From Ga0077555 sp964500805 (GTDB lineage Bacteria > Pseudomonadota > Alphaproteobacteria > Rhizobiales > Hyphomicrobiaceae), in the NCBI GenBank assembly GCA_964500805.1, contig CAZCQH010000012.1, positions 1-64,000 on the forward strand: a stretch of 64,000 bases of DNA, read 5' to 3'. A model generated the notes under the pieces. The model was not told the DNA's origin and ran no database searches. It worked only from the letters and a program-made list of their open reading frames with translations. Made by a program: the position numbers and the translations under genes. Below, in pieces: positions 1-7,886 of this stretch. The first letter of the stretch is position 1; the number at the start of each line of letters is the position of its first letter.

Positions 1-179
1 CGCAACCGGCTGCAGCCCTGCGTCTCAACACTCTCCCGCGGGAGCGGGTTCGTTCAATGACCCCAAGCAGCCATTCTCGAAAGACGCCAGCGGACGATTT
101 ATCGTCTGCTTGTCGGGGTTAGACCGGACGCGCCGACGCGTCGATCGAAATTGAACAGCTTGATACTTGCAATCCTGCC
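1..179. other. Window edge, non-coding
   Basis: I see no convincing gene, RNA or repeat between the window edge and the palindrome at 180. The stretch probably holds the end of an upstream unit and the promoter of the arsenic operon, but I cannot place -35 or -10 boxes with confidence. Confidence 0.4.
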
Positions 180-195
180 GACGTCAATTGACGTC
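180..195. promoter_or_regulatory. 16-bp perfect palindrome, candidate ArsR operator
   Basis: GACGTCAATTGACGTC is a perfect palindrome. It ends 50 bases before the ATG chosen for the ArsR-ArsC fusion, the position expected for an operator overlapping the promoter. ArsR-family dimers bind inverted repeats and usually repress their own operon. That this site is the operator is inference; the symmetry is seen directly. Confidence 0.4.
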
Positions 196-245
196 GGGAG
201 GTGGATCGTCATATCCATGTCAACCAATTCGACTATTCGACGATC

Positions 246-1103
246 ATGGAAATGACCCTCACAACCGCTGCCGCCGGGTTCGCTGCTCTCTCGCAGGAGA
301 CGCGGCTTGCGTTGCTTCGGGCTCTGGCCGCAGCCGGGCCCTCGGGCATCGCAGCGGGCGATCTTGCCGCGCGCTTGAAGCAGGCACCCTCCACGTTGTC
401 ATTTCATCTCTCGGCATTGGAGCAGGCTGGTCTGGTCCGTTCCGAGCGGCAGGGTCGGCACGTCATCTATGCCGTCCGCTTCGATGGCTTGCGCGACCTG
501 CTCGGTTTCCTGACGGAGACCTGCTGCAACGGCCGGCCCGATCTCTGCGCGGACATTATGCGTCTGTTGCCCGGAGACAGTCCCAAGCAACGTGCCATGA
601 CGCCTGCGTTCAACGTGCTGTTCCTGTGCACCCGCAATTCCGCCCGCTCAATCATCGCGGAAGCGATCCTGCAGAAGATCGGGACGCCCAGGTTCAACGC
701 CTACTCGGCAGGCTCGAAGCCGGCGCCAGCGGCGATGCCCGATGTGGTCGCGCGCCTCGACGCCATGGGCCACGACGTTACCGCCGTTCGGCCGAAGTCC
801 TGGAATGAGTTCACCGGTCCCGATGCGCCGCGCATGGACTTCGTCATCACGCTCTGTGATCCGCAGACCGGCGAAGTCTGCCCTGACCTCGGTACCCGCC
901 CCGTCACCGCGGTGTGGCCGTTCCCAGATCCCGCGAAGTTCAAGGGTTCGGAGGTCGAGCGTGTGACACTCATCTTCGAGCTTTACGGCATGATCCGCCG
1001 CCGCCTCCAAGCCTTCACCAGCTTGCCGTTCCGCTCGCTCGATCGCATGGCGCTGAAGACGCGCCTCGACGAGCTTGGCAGCACATCAAGACAGTTCGCC
1101 TGA
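246..1103 (+). CDS. ArsR-ArsC fusion: arsenic repressor plus arsenate reductase
   Basis: A 285-residue two-domain protein. Residues 1-105 form an ArsR/SmtB winged helix (recognition region around APSTLSFHLSALEQAG), followed by a cysteine cluster C93, C94, C101 that could bind As(III). Residues 120-285 match low-molecular-weight phosphatase-type arsenate reductases, with the P-loop C128-X5-R134 (CTRNSAR) and a downstream DP pair in FPDPAKF. It would sense arsenite and reduce arsenate in the cytoplasm. It leads an operon with GAPDH (10 bases downstream) and arsJ. The start is uncertain: ATG 246 and ATG 252 both lack a Shine-Dalgarno sequence, and GTG 201 has a purine run directly abutting it, too close to serve as one. 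ArsR-ArsC fusions are known in alphaproteobacteria. The domain call is firm. Confidence 0.88.
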   Translation: MEMTLTTAAAGFAALSQETRLALLRALAAAGPSGIAAGDLAARLKQAPSTLSFHLSALEQAGLVRSERQGRHVIYAVRFDGLRDLLGFLTETCCNGRPDLCADIMRLLPGDSPKQRAMTPAFNVLFLCTRNSARSIIAEAILQKIGTPRFNAYSAGSKPAPAAMPDVVARLDAMGHDVTAVRPKSWNEFTGPDAPRMDFVITLCDPQTGEVCPDLGTRPVTAVWPFPDPAKFKGSEVERVTLIFELYGMIRRRLQAFTSLPFRSLDRMALKTRLDELGSTSRQFA

Positions 1104-1113
1104 AGGAGACCGC

Positions 1114-2163
1114 ATGAAAGTCGGCATCAACGGCATGGGACGGATGGGGCGGCTGACGCTCAGGGCCGCCATGGGTGGGCTGTTCCGGTCCGAGGACGAT
1201 CCACGCGCCGGCAACCGCCTCGATGTCGTCCATCTCAACGAGATCAAGGGCGGCGCGGCGGCGACGGCGCATCTGCTCGAGTTCGACAGCATGCACGGCC
1301 GCTGGCGCACGCCCATCGAGGCCGACGGCGAGGCAGCGATCTCCGTTGGCGGCAAGCGGCTCGGCTTCACCTCGGCAGCCACTCCCGGCGAGATCCCGTG
1401 GGGCGATCTTGGCTGCGAGATCGTGCTCGAATGCACGGGCAAGTTCCTGAAGCCCGAGCAACTGCAAGGCTACTTCGATCGCGGCGTGAAGCGGGTGATT
1501 GTCGCGGCACCCGTCAAAGACGAGCGCGCCCTCAACGTCGTCGTCGGTGTCAACGATCAGCTCTACGACCCGGCAAAGCATCGGCTGCTGACGGCCGCGT
1601 CCTGCACCACCAACTGCCTCGCGCCCGTCGTGAAGGTCGTGCACGAGGCGATCGGCATCCGACATGGCCAGATCACCACCATCCACGATCCGACAAATAC
1701 CAACGTCGTTGTCGACGCCCCGCACAAGGACCTGAGACGCGCGCGCTCGGCCATGCTGTCGCTATCGCCGACGACCACGGGCAGCGCCACGGCCATCGCG
1801 CTCATCTACCCGGAGCTGAAGGGCAAGCTCAACGGCCACGCCGTGCGCGCCCCGGTGCTCAACGCCAGCCTCACCGATTGTGTGTTCGAGCTGAAACGGC
1901 CGACGACCGAGGCCGAAGTCAACGAGCTGTTCCGTTCCGCGGCAAGGGGGCCTCTGGCAGGCATCCTCGGCTATGAGACCAAACCGCTCGTGTCCGTTGA
2001 GTACTGTAACGACACGCGCAGTGCGATCGTCGATGCGCCGAGCACGATGGTGACGGATGGCACGCTGCTCAAGGTCTATGCCTGGTACGACAACGAAATC
2101 GGCTACGTCTGCCGCATGGTCGACCTCGCGAACATCGTGATCGCAGCGGAGCGACGCGCATGA
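1114..2163 (+). CDS. Glyceraldehyde-3-phosphate dehydrogenase of the ars operon
   Basis: A 349-residue NAD(P)-dependent GAPDH. The N-terminal Rossmann motif is VGINGMGRMG and the active-site cysteine lies in SCTTNCLAP. In ArsJ systems this enzyme joins arsenate to glyceraldehyde 3-phosphate, giving the unstable 1-arseno-3-phosphoglycerate, which ArsJ exports. The role here is inferred from the next gene, which overlaps it by 4 bases (ATGA at 2160). The start at ATG 1114 is supported by GAAGGAGA just upstream. The coding frame stays open upstream into the fusion gene, but the GAPDH fold begins at MKVGING. It is probably a dedicated paralogue rather than the glycolytic enzyme, since no glycolytic gene is nearby. 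Confidence 0.9.
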   Translation: MKVGINGMGRMGRLTLRAAMGGLFRSEDDPRAGNRLDVVHLNEIKGGAAATAHLLEFDSMHGRWRTPIEADGEAAISVGGKRLGFTSAATPGEIPWGDLGCEIVLECTGKFLKPEQLQGYFDRGVKRVIVAAPVKDERALNVVVGVNDQLYDPAKHRLLTAASCTTNCLAPVVKVVHEAIGIRHGQITTIHDPTNTNVVVDAPHKDLRRARSAMLSLSPTTTGSATAIALIYPELKGKLNGHAVRAPVLNASLTDCVFELKRPTTEAEVNELFRSAARGPLAGILGYETKPLVSVEYCNDTRSAIVDAPSTMVTDGTLLKVYAWYDNEIGYVCRMVDLANIVIAAERRA

Positions 2164-3401
2164 CAGCCGCTGTCCGAAATTATCTCGTCGTCACCGCTTC
2201 GTACTGGGGCTTCACTTTGGTCGACGGCGCGCTGCGCATGTTGGTCCTGCTCCATTTCTTCAAGCTCGGTTACTCGCCCTTCACGCTGTCGTTCCTGTTC
2301 TTGCTCTACGAGGTCGCCGGCATCGTCGCCAATCTCGCTGGCGGCTGGCTCGCCACGCGCTTTGGTATCCCGCGCATGCTGGCAGTTGGACAAGGATTGC
2401 AGGTGGCAGGGCTCTTGATGCTCTCCGCACTGGATCCCGCGTGGACGGCTGCAGCCTCCGTCATCTGGGTCGTGGCCGCGCAAGGCATCTCCGGCCTTGC
2501 CAAGGACTTCACCAAGACCGCCTCGAAATCCGCGATCAAGGCGACGTCGGCGGAGGGCTCCGGCCAGCTCTTCCAATGGGTCGCGTGGTTCACGGGCTCG
2601 AAGAACGCCATGAAGGGCCTCGGCTTCTTCCTCGGCGGCCTGTTGCTCGAAGCTATGGGCTTCAAGCCGGCGCTGTGGCTGATGGCGGCGCTGATCGGTG
2701 CCGTCTTCCTGCTCGGCCTCGTCATGCTGCCGACCGAGCTCGGCAAGGCGAAATCGTCGAAGTCGATGAAGGAGCTGTTCGCAAAGTCGCGCGGCGTCAA
2801 CCTGCTGGCGGCAGCGCGCGTGTTCCTGTTCGGCGCACGTGATGTCTGGTTCGTGGTCGGATTGCCGGTGTTCCTCTATGCCAACGGCTGGCGCTTCGCC
2901 GAGGTCGGCGGGTTCCTCGCAACTTGGACGATCGCCTATGGCGGCATGCAGGCGTTCGCCCCCACTCTCGTCACCCGCAGCAATGACGGGCTCAGCCGCG
3001 AGATTCCCGCCGCGCGTTTGTGGGCGGGCGTGCTGCTCGCGGTGCCGGTCGTCCTCGCTGTCCTGCTCATGTCGGCGAAACTTGCTCGTCCGGATTGGAT
3101 CGTCGCGGTGGGGCTTGCGTTCTTCGGCGTGCCGTTCGCGGTCAACTCGTCGCTGCACTCCTACCTGATCCTGGCCTACGCCGGCTCGGAGAAGGCTGCG
3201 GAAGACGTCGGCTTCTACTATGCCGCGAATGCGATGGGCCGGCTGATCGGCATCCTGCTCTCCGGCGCGCTCTATCAGGTCGGCGGCATGGCGGCCTGCC
3301 TCGTCGGTTCCGCCGCCATGCTCGGCGCCTGCTGGCTGATCACGCTGATCCTGCCGACCGAGTACGGAGTGTCCGAGGCTGCGATGGCGCCGCGCAGCTA
3401 A
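2160..3401 (+). CDS. arsJ: ArsJ, organoarsenical (1-arseno-3-phosphoglycerate) efflux permease
   Basis: A 413-residue MFS protein with about 12 membrane segments. The N-terminus (NYLVVTASYWGFTLVDGALR) and the region around LYEVAGIVANLAGGWLATR are typical of ArsJ. It exports 1-arseno-3-phosphoglycerate, which then decays to arsenate and 3-phosphoglycerate outside the cell; this removes arsenate without reduction. Its start overlaps the GAPDH stop as ATGA, so the two are translationally coupled. The gapdh-arsJ pairing is itself the best support for the function of both. Confidence 0.9.
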   Translation: MTAAVRNYLVVTASYWGFTLVDGALRMLVLLHFFKLGYSPFTLSFLFLLYEVAGIVANLAGGWLATRFGIPRMLAVGQGLQVAGLLMLSALDPAWTAAASVIWVVAAQGISGLAKDFTKTASKSAIKATSAEGSGQLFQWVAWFTGSKNAMKGLGFFLGGLLLEAMGFKPALWLMAALIGAVFLLGLVMLPTELGKAKSSKSMKELFAKSRGVNLLAAARVFLFGARDVWFVVGLPVFLYANGWRFAEVGGFLATWTIAYGGMQAFAPTLVTRSNDGLSREIPAARLWAGVLLAVPVVLAVLLMSAKLARPDWIVAVGLAFFGVPFAVNSSLHSYLILAYAGSEKAAEDVGFYYAANAMGRLIGILLSGALYQVGGMAACLVGSAAMLGACWLITLILPTEYGVSEAAMAPRS

Positions 3402-3450
3402 ACCGCGACGCACACGCACCGCAGCCTGGTCCGAGCGCTTGTTTCCAACA

Positions 3451-3458
3451 TTCTAGAA
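3451..3458. promoter_or_regulatory. TTCTAGAA palindrome upstream of arsR
   Basis: TTCTAGAA sits 42 bases before the ATG of the second arsR, in AT-rich surroundings (CATTCTAGAAATAG). The same palindrome recurs at 3849 and 6053. It is a candidate operator for the adjacent ArsR; the binding is inferred. Confidence 0.4.
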
Positions 3459-3500
3459 ATAGCATTGCATCCGGTGCCGCCGCGTGCTATCTCAAACGCC

Positions 3501-3824
3501 ATGAAACTCGATGATGCAGCAGCGCGCCTGGAAGCCCTCGGCAATCCGACACGGCTCCGCATCTACCGTGCCCTCGTCAAGGCTGGGGACGGCGGCATGA
3601 GTGTCGGCAAGTTGCAGACCAAGCTCGATGTGGCGGCCTCGACCCTTTCGCACCACTTGAAGACGATGCTGATCGTGGGGCTGATTTCCCAGGAGCGTCA
3701 GTCGACGACTCTCATCTGCCGCGCCAACTACGACGTGATGCGCTCTTTGGTGGGCTTTCTCGTCGAAGAGTGCTGCGCCGAGGGTGAGTGCGCGCCGGCG
3801 CAATCGCGCTCGAACGCCGCCTGA
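3501..3824 (+). CDS. ArsR-family metalloid-responsive repressor
   Basis: A 107-residue ArsR/SmtB winged-helix repressor, normal in length. The helix-turn-helix region is around VAASTLSHHLKTMLIVG. A C-terminal cluster C91, C92, C97 (EECCAEGEC) resembles the cysteine pair at the end of the repressor domain of the ArsR-ArsC fusion, so it probably releases DNA on binding As(III). ATG 3501 begins the conserved MKLDDAAARLEALGNPTRLR. It lies 99 bases after arsJ with its own upstream palindrome and precedes the monooxygenase gene by 42 bases, so it seems to head a second transcription unit. Confidence 0.88.
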   Translation: MKLDDAAARLEALGNPTRLRIYRALVKAGDGGMSVGKLQTKLDVAASTLSHHLKTMLIVGLISQERQSTTLICRANYDVMRSLVGFLVEECCAEGECAPAQSRSNAA

Positions 3825-3848
3825 AGCATTTGTCAGAAAATTCCGAAC

Positions 3849-3856
3849 TTCTAGAA
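3849..3856. promoter_or_regulatory. TTCTAGAA palindrome upstream of the monooxygenase gene
   Basis: This is the second TTCTAGAA copy, here inside the 10-base palindrome CTTCTAGAAG. It ends 10 bases before the ATG at 3867 and overlaps its ribosome-binding sequence AGAAGGA. A repressor bound here would block initiation at, or expression of, the downstream gene. Confidence 0.35.
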
Positions 3857-3866
3857 GGACCAACGT

Positions 3867-5276
3867 ATGAGCACGCAAGCCACCAAGACTGTAGCCATCA
3901 TCGGAGCCGGGCCGGTCGGCCTCGCCGCCGCAGCCCACGCTTTGGAGCGGGGGCTGGAGCCGATCGTGCTCGAGGCCGGGCCAGAGGCGGGCCACACGGT
4001 TCGCCAATGGAGCCATGTGCGGATGTTCTCGCCCTGGGAGTACAACATCGACAAGGCGGCCGAGCGCCTCCTGGTCGCGGCAGGCTGGAATGCGCCGGAC
4101 CCACACGCCTATCCGACGGGCGGCGACTTGATTGCGCAGTACATCGAGCCCTTGGCAACACGCACCCCGCTGAAAGACCGGATCAAGACCTCCTCGCGCG
4201 TCACGGCGATCAGCCGCGTCGGGTTCGACAAGGTGAAAACCAAGGGCCGAGAATCAGCGCCTTTCCAGATCCGCTGTCAAAACGGCAAGGGGCCGGAAAC
4301 ATTGAAGGCCGACGCCGTCATCGATGCGTCCGGAACTTGGATGGCGCCCAATCCCGCCGGTGCCAATGGGCTTCCCGCCATCGGCGAGCGCGAGTTTGCG
4401 CAGCGTATCGCCTATGGCATGCCGGATGTCCTTGGATCAAATCGCGCCCGCTATGCGGGCAAGACCGTCGCGGTACTCGGTGCCGGGCATTCCGCCATCG
4501 GCACGCTCATCGATCTAGTGCAGCTATCGAAAGATGCTCCTGGCACGACCGTGATCTGGCTCCTGCGTGGCAACAAACCGGAGAAGGCTTTCGGCGGCGG
4601 CGCCAACGACAAGCTCTCCGCGCGAGGTGAGTTGGGTTCGACGTTTGCCCGGCTTGTCCGTGATGGCAAGCTGCAGGTCGAGACTAGCTTTGGCGTCACG
4701 CACCTGACCGATAAGGATGGCCGCCTGCGCATCGCCGCCGGCTCGGCTTGCTGCGGACGTCACGCGATTGCTGATGAATTGATTGTCGCCACGGGCTTCC
4801 GACCTGATCTCTCAATGCTGTCGGAGCTGCGACTCAGTCTCGACCCCTCGCTCGATTGCCCATCGGCGCTCGCTCCGCTGATCGATCCGAACGAACACAG
4901 CTGCGGCACGGTGCGACCGCACGGAGCGCGCGAGCTGGCTCACCCCGAGTCCGGCTTCTACATCGCCGGCATGAAGGCCTACGGCCGCGCACCGACGTTC
5001 CTGACGCTTACGGGCTATGAACAGGTCCGCTCGATAGTCGCCGATATCGCCGGTGACAAGGAGGCTGCCGCCCGCGTCGAGCTGGTACTGCCTGAGACCG
5101 GCGTGTGCAACCGCTCGCCAGTCAGCGATACTGAAGGCTGTTGCGGTGGGCCTGCCAAGTCGGACGCGTCGGCCTGCTGCGTCGCCGACGAGACAGCGAA
5201 GGCCGGTGGCGAAGCCGGTTGTGGCTGTGCACCGAAGGATTCGCTACCCAAGAAGGCGTCCGCCTGCTGTGGATGA
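3867..5276 (+). CDS. ArsO-like flavin-dependent monooxygenase with Cys-rich tail
   Basis: A 469-residue two-Rossmann flavoprotein. The FAD-binding motif GAGPVGLAAAAHAL is near residue 12, the FMO-like WSHVRMFSPW follows, and an NAD(P)-binding motif (GAGHSAIGT) lies near residue 200. It resembles the monooxygenases called ArsO in ars operons, whose chemistry is poorly defined. The last 60 or so residues form a low-complexity tail with nine cysteines in GCC, ACC, CGC and ACC groups, likely a metalloid-binding extension; another CC pair sits near residue 292. The start is ATG 3867 with AGAAGGA upstream. The next gene starts inside its stop region (8-base overlap), so the two are coupled. Confidence 0.75.
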   Translation: MSTQATKTVAIIGAGPVGLAAAAHALERGLEPIVLEAGPEAGHTVRQWSHVRMFSPWEYNIDKAAERLLVAAGWNAPDPHAYPTGGDLIAQYIEPLATRTPLKDRIKTSSRVTAISRVGFDKVKTKGRESAPFQIRCQNGKGPETLKADAVIDASGTWMAPNPAGANGLPAIGEREFAQRIAYGMPDVLGSNRARYAGKTVAVLGAGHSAIGTLIDLVQLSKDAPGTTVIWLLRGNKPEKAFGGGANDKLSARGELGSTFARLVRDGKLQVETSFGVTHLTDKDGRLRIAAGSACCGRHAIADELIVATGFRPDLSMLSELRLSLDPSLDCPSALAPLIDPNEHSCGTVRPHGARELAHPESGFYIAGMKAYGRAPTFLTLTGYEQVRSIVADIAGDKEAAARVELVLPETGVCNRSPVSDTEGCCGGPAKSDASACCVADETAKAGGEAGCGCAPKDSLPKKASACCG

Positions 5277-6438
5277 GACACCGAGAAGCCGTTGGCCGGT
5301 GATCGCCGGCCTCGGCACGGCGCAGACCCTCGCCTGGGCTTCAAGCTATTATCTGATCGCCATTCTGGCGCCGGCCATGGCGCGGGACACCGGCACCAGT
5401 CCGACGGGTGTATTTGCCGCATTCTCCGCATCGCTGCTGATATCAGCCGTACTTGGGCCGCGCGTCGGCCGCACCATCGATCACTTCGGCGGTCGCGAGG
5501 TCCTGGCCGTCTCCAATCTATTGTTCGCTGCCGGCCTTAGCCTGCTCGCAGTCGCGCAAGACGGGGTGCTGCTCTGGCTCGGGTGGGCCGTCATCGGCGC
5601 GGCCATGGGGCTCGGCCTCTATGACGCCGCGTTCGCGACGCTCGGGCGCATGTTTGGCACGACAGCGCGATCGGCCATCACGGGCATCACGCTCATCGCC
5701 GGCTTTGCCAGCACCGTTGGCTGGCCACTGACGGCGTGGGGCGAGGTGGAGCTCGGATGGCGGGGAACTTGTCTCGCTTGGGCGGCAGCGCACATCGCAC
5801 TCGGGCTCCCGCTCAATCTGCTTCTCTTGCCGAAACTGCGCACGGCGCAATCGGCATCTGCGATAGCGGCAAAGCCGCATGTGCCCATGGATCGCGCCAT
5901 GTGGCTGCTCGGATTCGCGTTTGCGGCAGGGTGGCTCGTCTCGACTGCCATGGCCGCGCATCTGCCGCGCCTGCTGGAGGTGGCAGGCGCAACCACGGCA
6001 CAAGCCATTGCTGCAGCGGCACTGGTTGGCCCGGCCCAGGTTGCGGCGCGAGTTCTAGAAGCCGGCTTCTTGAGCCGCTTTCATCCGCTGGTCTCGGCGC
6101 GAATGTCGACCATCACGCATCCGATCGGTGCCGGCGTGCTGCTGCTTGGCGGCGGTTTGCTCGCCATGCCGTTTGCGCTTCTGCATGGCGCCGGCAATGG
6201 CATTCTCACCATCGCCAGAGGCACGGTACCGCTGGCGATCTTCGGACCCGACAACTACGGCTATCGGCTCGGACTGCTTGGTGCTCCGGCACGTATACTT
6301 CAGGCGGGTGCACCACTCGGGTTCGGCTTGCTCATCGAGCGCTATGGCGCCAACGCACTGCTGATCTCGTCGGCGGTGTGCCTTCTGGCGACCATCGCCT
6401 TGCTCGCCGTTTCTGGGCGCACTGCAACAAAGGAGTGA
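5269..6438 (+). CDS. MFS transporter of the ars cluster, substrate unknown
   Basis: A 389-residue major facilitator protein with about 12 predicted membrane segments. The start is most likely GTG 5269, giving VDETPRSRWPVIAGLGTAQT; this overlaps the monooxygenase stop by 8 bases. The open frame continues upstream, but that part is an Arg/Pro-rich shadow of the monooxygenase. Coupling to the monooxygenase suggests that it exports that enzyme's product or an arsenic species; the substrate cannot be read from sequence. A third TTCTAGAA copy lies in its coding region at 6053. Confidence 0.75.
   Translation: MDETPRSRWPVIAGLGTAQTLAWASSYYLIAILAPAMARDTGTSPTGVFAAFSASLLISAVLGPRVGRTIDHFGGREVLAVSNLLFAAGLSLLAVAQDGVLLWLGWAVIGAAMGLGLYDAAFATLGRMFGTTARSAITGITLIAGFASTVGWPLTAWGEVELGWRGTCLAWAAAHIALGLPLNLLLLPKLRTAQSASAIAAKPHVPMDRAMWLLGFAFAAGWLVSTAMAAHLPRLLEVAGATTAQAIAAAALVGPAQVAARVLEAGFLSRFHPLVSARMSTITHPIGAGVLLLGGGLLAMPFALLHGAGNGILTIARGTVPLAIFGPDNYGYRLGLLGAPARILQAGAPLGFGLLIERYGANALLISSAVCLLATIALLAVSGRTATKE
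6053..6060. promoter_or_regulatory. TTCTAGAA copy inside the first MFS gene
   Basis: This third TTCTAGAA is in the context GTTCTAGAAG. It is within coding sequence, about 385 bases before the second MFS gene, so it may be an internal operator or chance. All three copies I found lie in the arsenic island. Confidence 0.2.
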
Positions 6439-6444
6439 GCTGCA

Positions 6445-7689
6445 ATGAGCGACACAATGGGTGCCCGCAAGGCTTGGCGTCTCGTTCTGCTCGTCTGCAT
6501 TGCACAGACGCTGGTGCAGATCGGCGCGTTCTTTTGGCCGGCGCTGCTCCCGCAGCTGGCCCCGCAATGGGCGCTAAGCAACAGCGCCGCCGGATGGATC
6601 ACAGCGGCTTTCTATGGCGCCTATATGCTCGCGGTGCCCGTGCTCGTCACACTGACCGACAGGATTGATCCCAAGCGCATCTATTTGCTGGGCGTCGGGC
6701 TTACCATTGTCGGTCACCTTCTCTTCGGATGGCTGGCCGACGGTTTTTGGTCCGCGCTCGCCTGCCGCGCCCTCACCGGCATCGGCTGGGCCGGCACCTA
6801 CATGACGGGCTTGAAGCTGCTCGCCGATCGCGTGGACGCCAAGATGCTGTCACGCGCAACAGCGGGCCATGCGGCGAGCATCGGCATATCAGGAGCGCTT
6901 TCGTTCGCCACTGGCGATTGGCTGTCCCGGCTCGCTGGATGGCAGTCGGCATTCATTTTCGCGTCGGTGAGCGCCTTGGTCGCCTGGATCATGGTGATGT
7001 TGGTGGTGCCGCCGCAAGAACGCCGCGCTGACAAGAAGAGCGACGGTGGAGGAGCCTTCGATTTTCGCCCCGTGCTGCGCAATCGTTCGGCCATGGCGTA
7101 TGCGACAGCCTACGCCATCCATACACTGGAAATGAGTGCGCTTCGTGGATGGGGTGTAGCATTCCTCGCCTACGTCGCAGCTTCGACCGGAACCAAGGAG
7201 GGTCTGATCTCACCCGCCGTGCTGGCAACGCTACTCGGTTTGCTCGGCACGGCCGCGAGCATCCTCGGCAACGAGGCTGCCATCCGGTTCGGACGCAAGA
7301 GACTGGTTCAGACCGCGATGCTTGGCTCGATCCTGCTCGGCGGATTAATCGGGTTTATTGGCACGTGGTCCTATTGGCTCGCAGCAGCCTTGATGCTGCT
7401 CTATGGCATCATCATCTGGCTGGACTCGTCGTCGCTCACCGCCGGGACAGCGGGTACTGCCGAGCCCTCGCGGCGGGGCGCAACGCTAGCAGTGCACTCT
7501 TCGCTTGGCTATGCAGGCGGCTTCGTTGGCCCATTGATGATCGGCTGGATGCTCGATCTGTCCGGCGGCATGTCGACGATCGGATGGGGTCTCTCTTTCG
7601 CCTCTGTCTCGGTGCTGATGCTGGCGGCGCTCGCTTGGTTCCGTTGGATCAATCCCGCCGAACTGCAGGGCGATCGCCGAAGCTCGTGA
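6445..7689 (+). CDS. MFS transporter, second carrier of the ars cluster
   Basis: A 414-residue major facilitator protein with about 12 membrane segments (N-terminal LVLLVCIAQTLVQIGAFFWP, then TAAFYGAYMLAVPVLVTLTDR, the A-motif-like loop). It starts at ATG 6445, with AGGAG 9 bases upstream, 6 bases after the previous MFS stop, so it is the last gene of this operon. It differs clearly from ArsJ and from its neighbour. As no ArsB or Acr3 pump is present, one of these MFS proteins might carry arsenite or an oxidised or methylated arsenical; that is speculation from context. Confidence 0.72.
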   Translation: MSDTMGARKAWRLVLLVCIAQTLVQIGAFFWPALLPQLAPQWALSNSAAGWITAAFYGAYMLAVPVLVTLTDRIDPKRIYLLGVGLTIVGHLLFGWLADGFWSALACRALTGIGWAGTYMTGLKLLADRVDAKMLSRATAGHAASIGISGALSFATGDWLSRLAGWQSAFIFASVSALVAWIMVMLVVPPQERRADKKSDGGGAFDFRPVLRNRSAMAYATAYAIHTLEMSALRGWGVAFLAYVAASTGTKEGLISPAVLATLLGLLGTAASILGNEAAIRFGRKRLVQTAMLGSILLGGLIGFIGTWSYWLAAALMLLYGIIIWLDSSSLTAGTAGTAEPSRRGATLAVHSSLGYAGGFVGPLMIGWMLDLSGGMSTIGWGLSFASVSVLMLAALAWFRWINPAELQGDRRSS

Positions 7690-7839
7690 CGAATTGGCCA
7701 GATGAGATTGCGCGATGTTGAAGGATGTCCGAAGCTGGAAAAAGCCGAAGTAGCTGATACCTGTTGCAATTTCGACCGGTTCTGGCCCCTCTCGACAGCG
7801 GAGACTGTGGCACGATGGGCGGTCGGGACGCCCAACTCC

Positions 7840-7872
7840 CCATCTGGCCACCTGGCCACTCGCCATCTGGCC
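7840..7872. repeat. Short direct repeat CCATCTGGCC
   Basis: CCATCTGGCC occurs at 7840-7849 and 7863-7872, with a related CACCTGGCCAC between the copies. The repeat fills the gap just downstream of the stop codon of the luciferase-like gene at 7887. No function is evident. Confidence 0.4.
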
Positions 7873-7886
7873 CACTTCTCTCTTCC

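Noticed and set aside
2103..3419. 438-codon open frame antisense to arsJ
   Set aside because: It is Arg/Gln/Glu-rich with no domain pattern, and lies opposite a clear MFS gene; a high-GC mirror frame.
5053..5268. A 72-codon N-terminal extension of the first ars-cluster MFS protein
   Set aside because: The extension is Arg/Pro-rich, lies fully inside the monooxygenase gene and has no membrane-protein character; GTG 5269 fits better.
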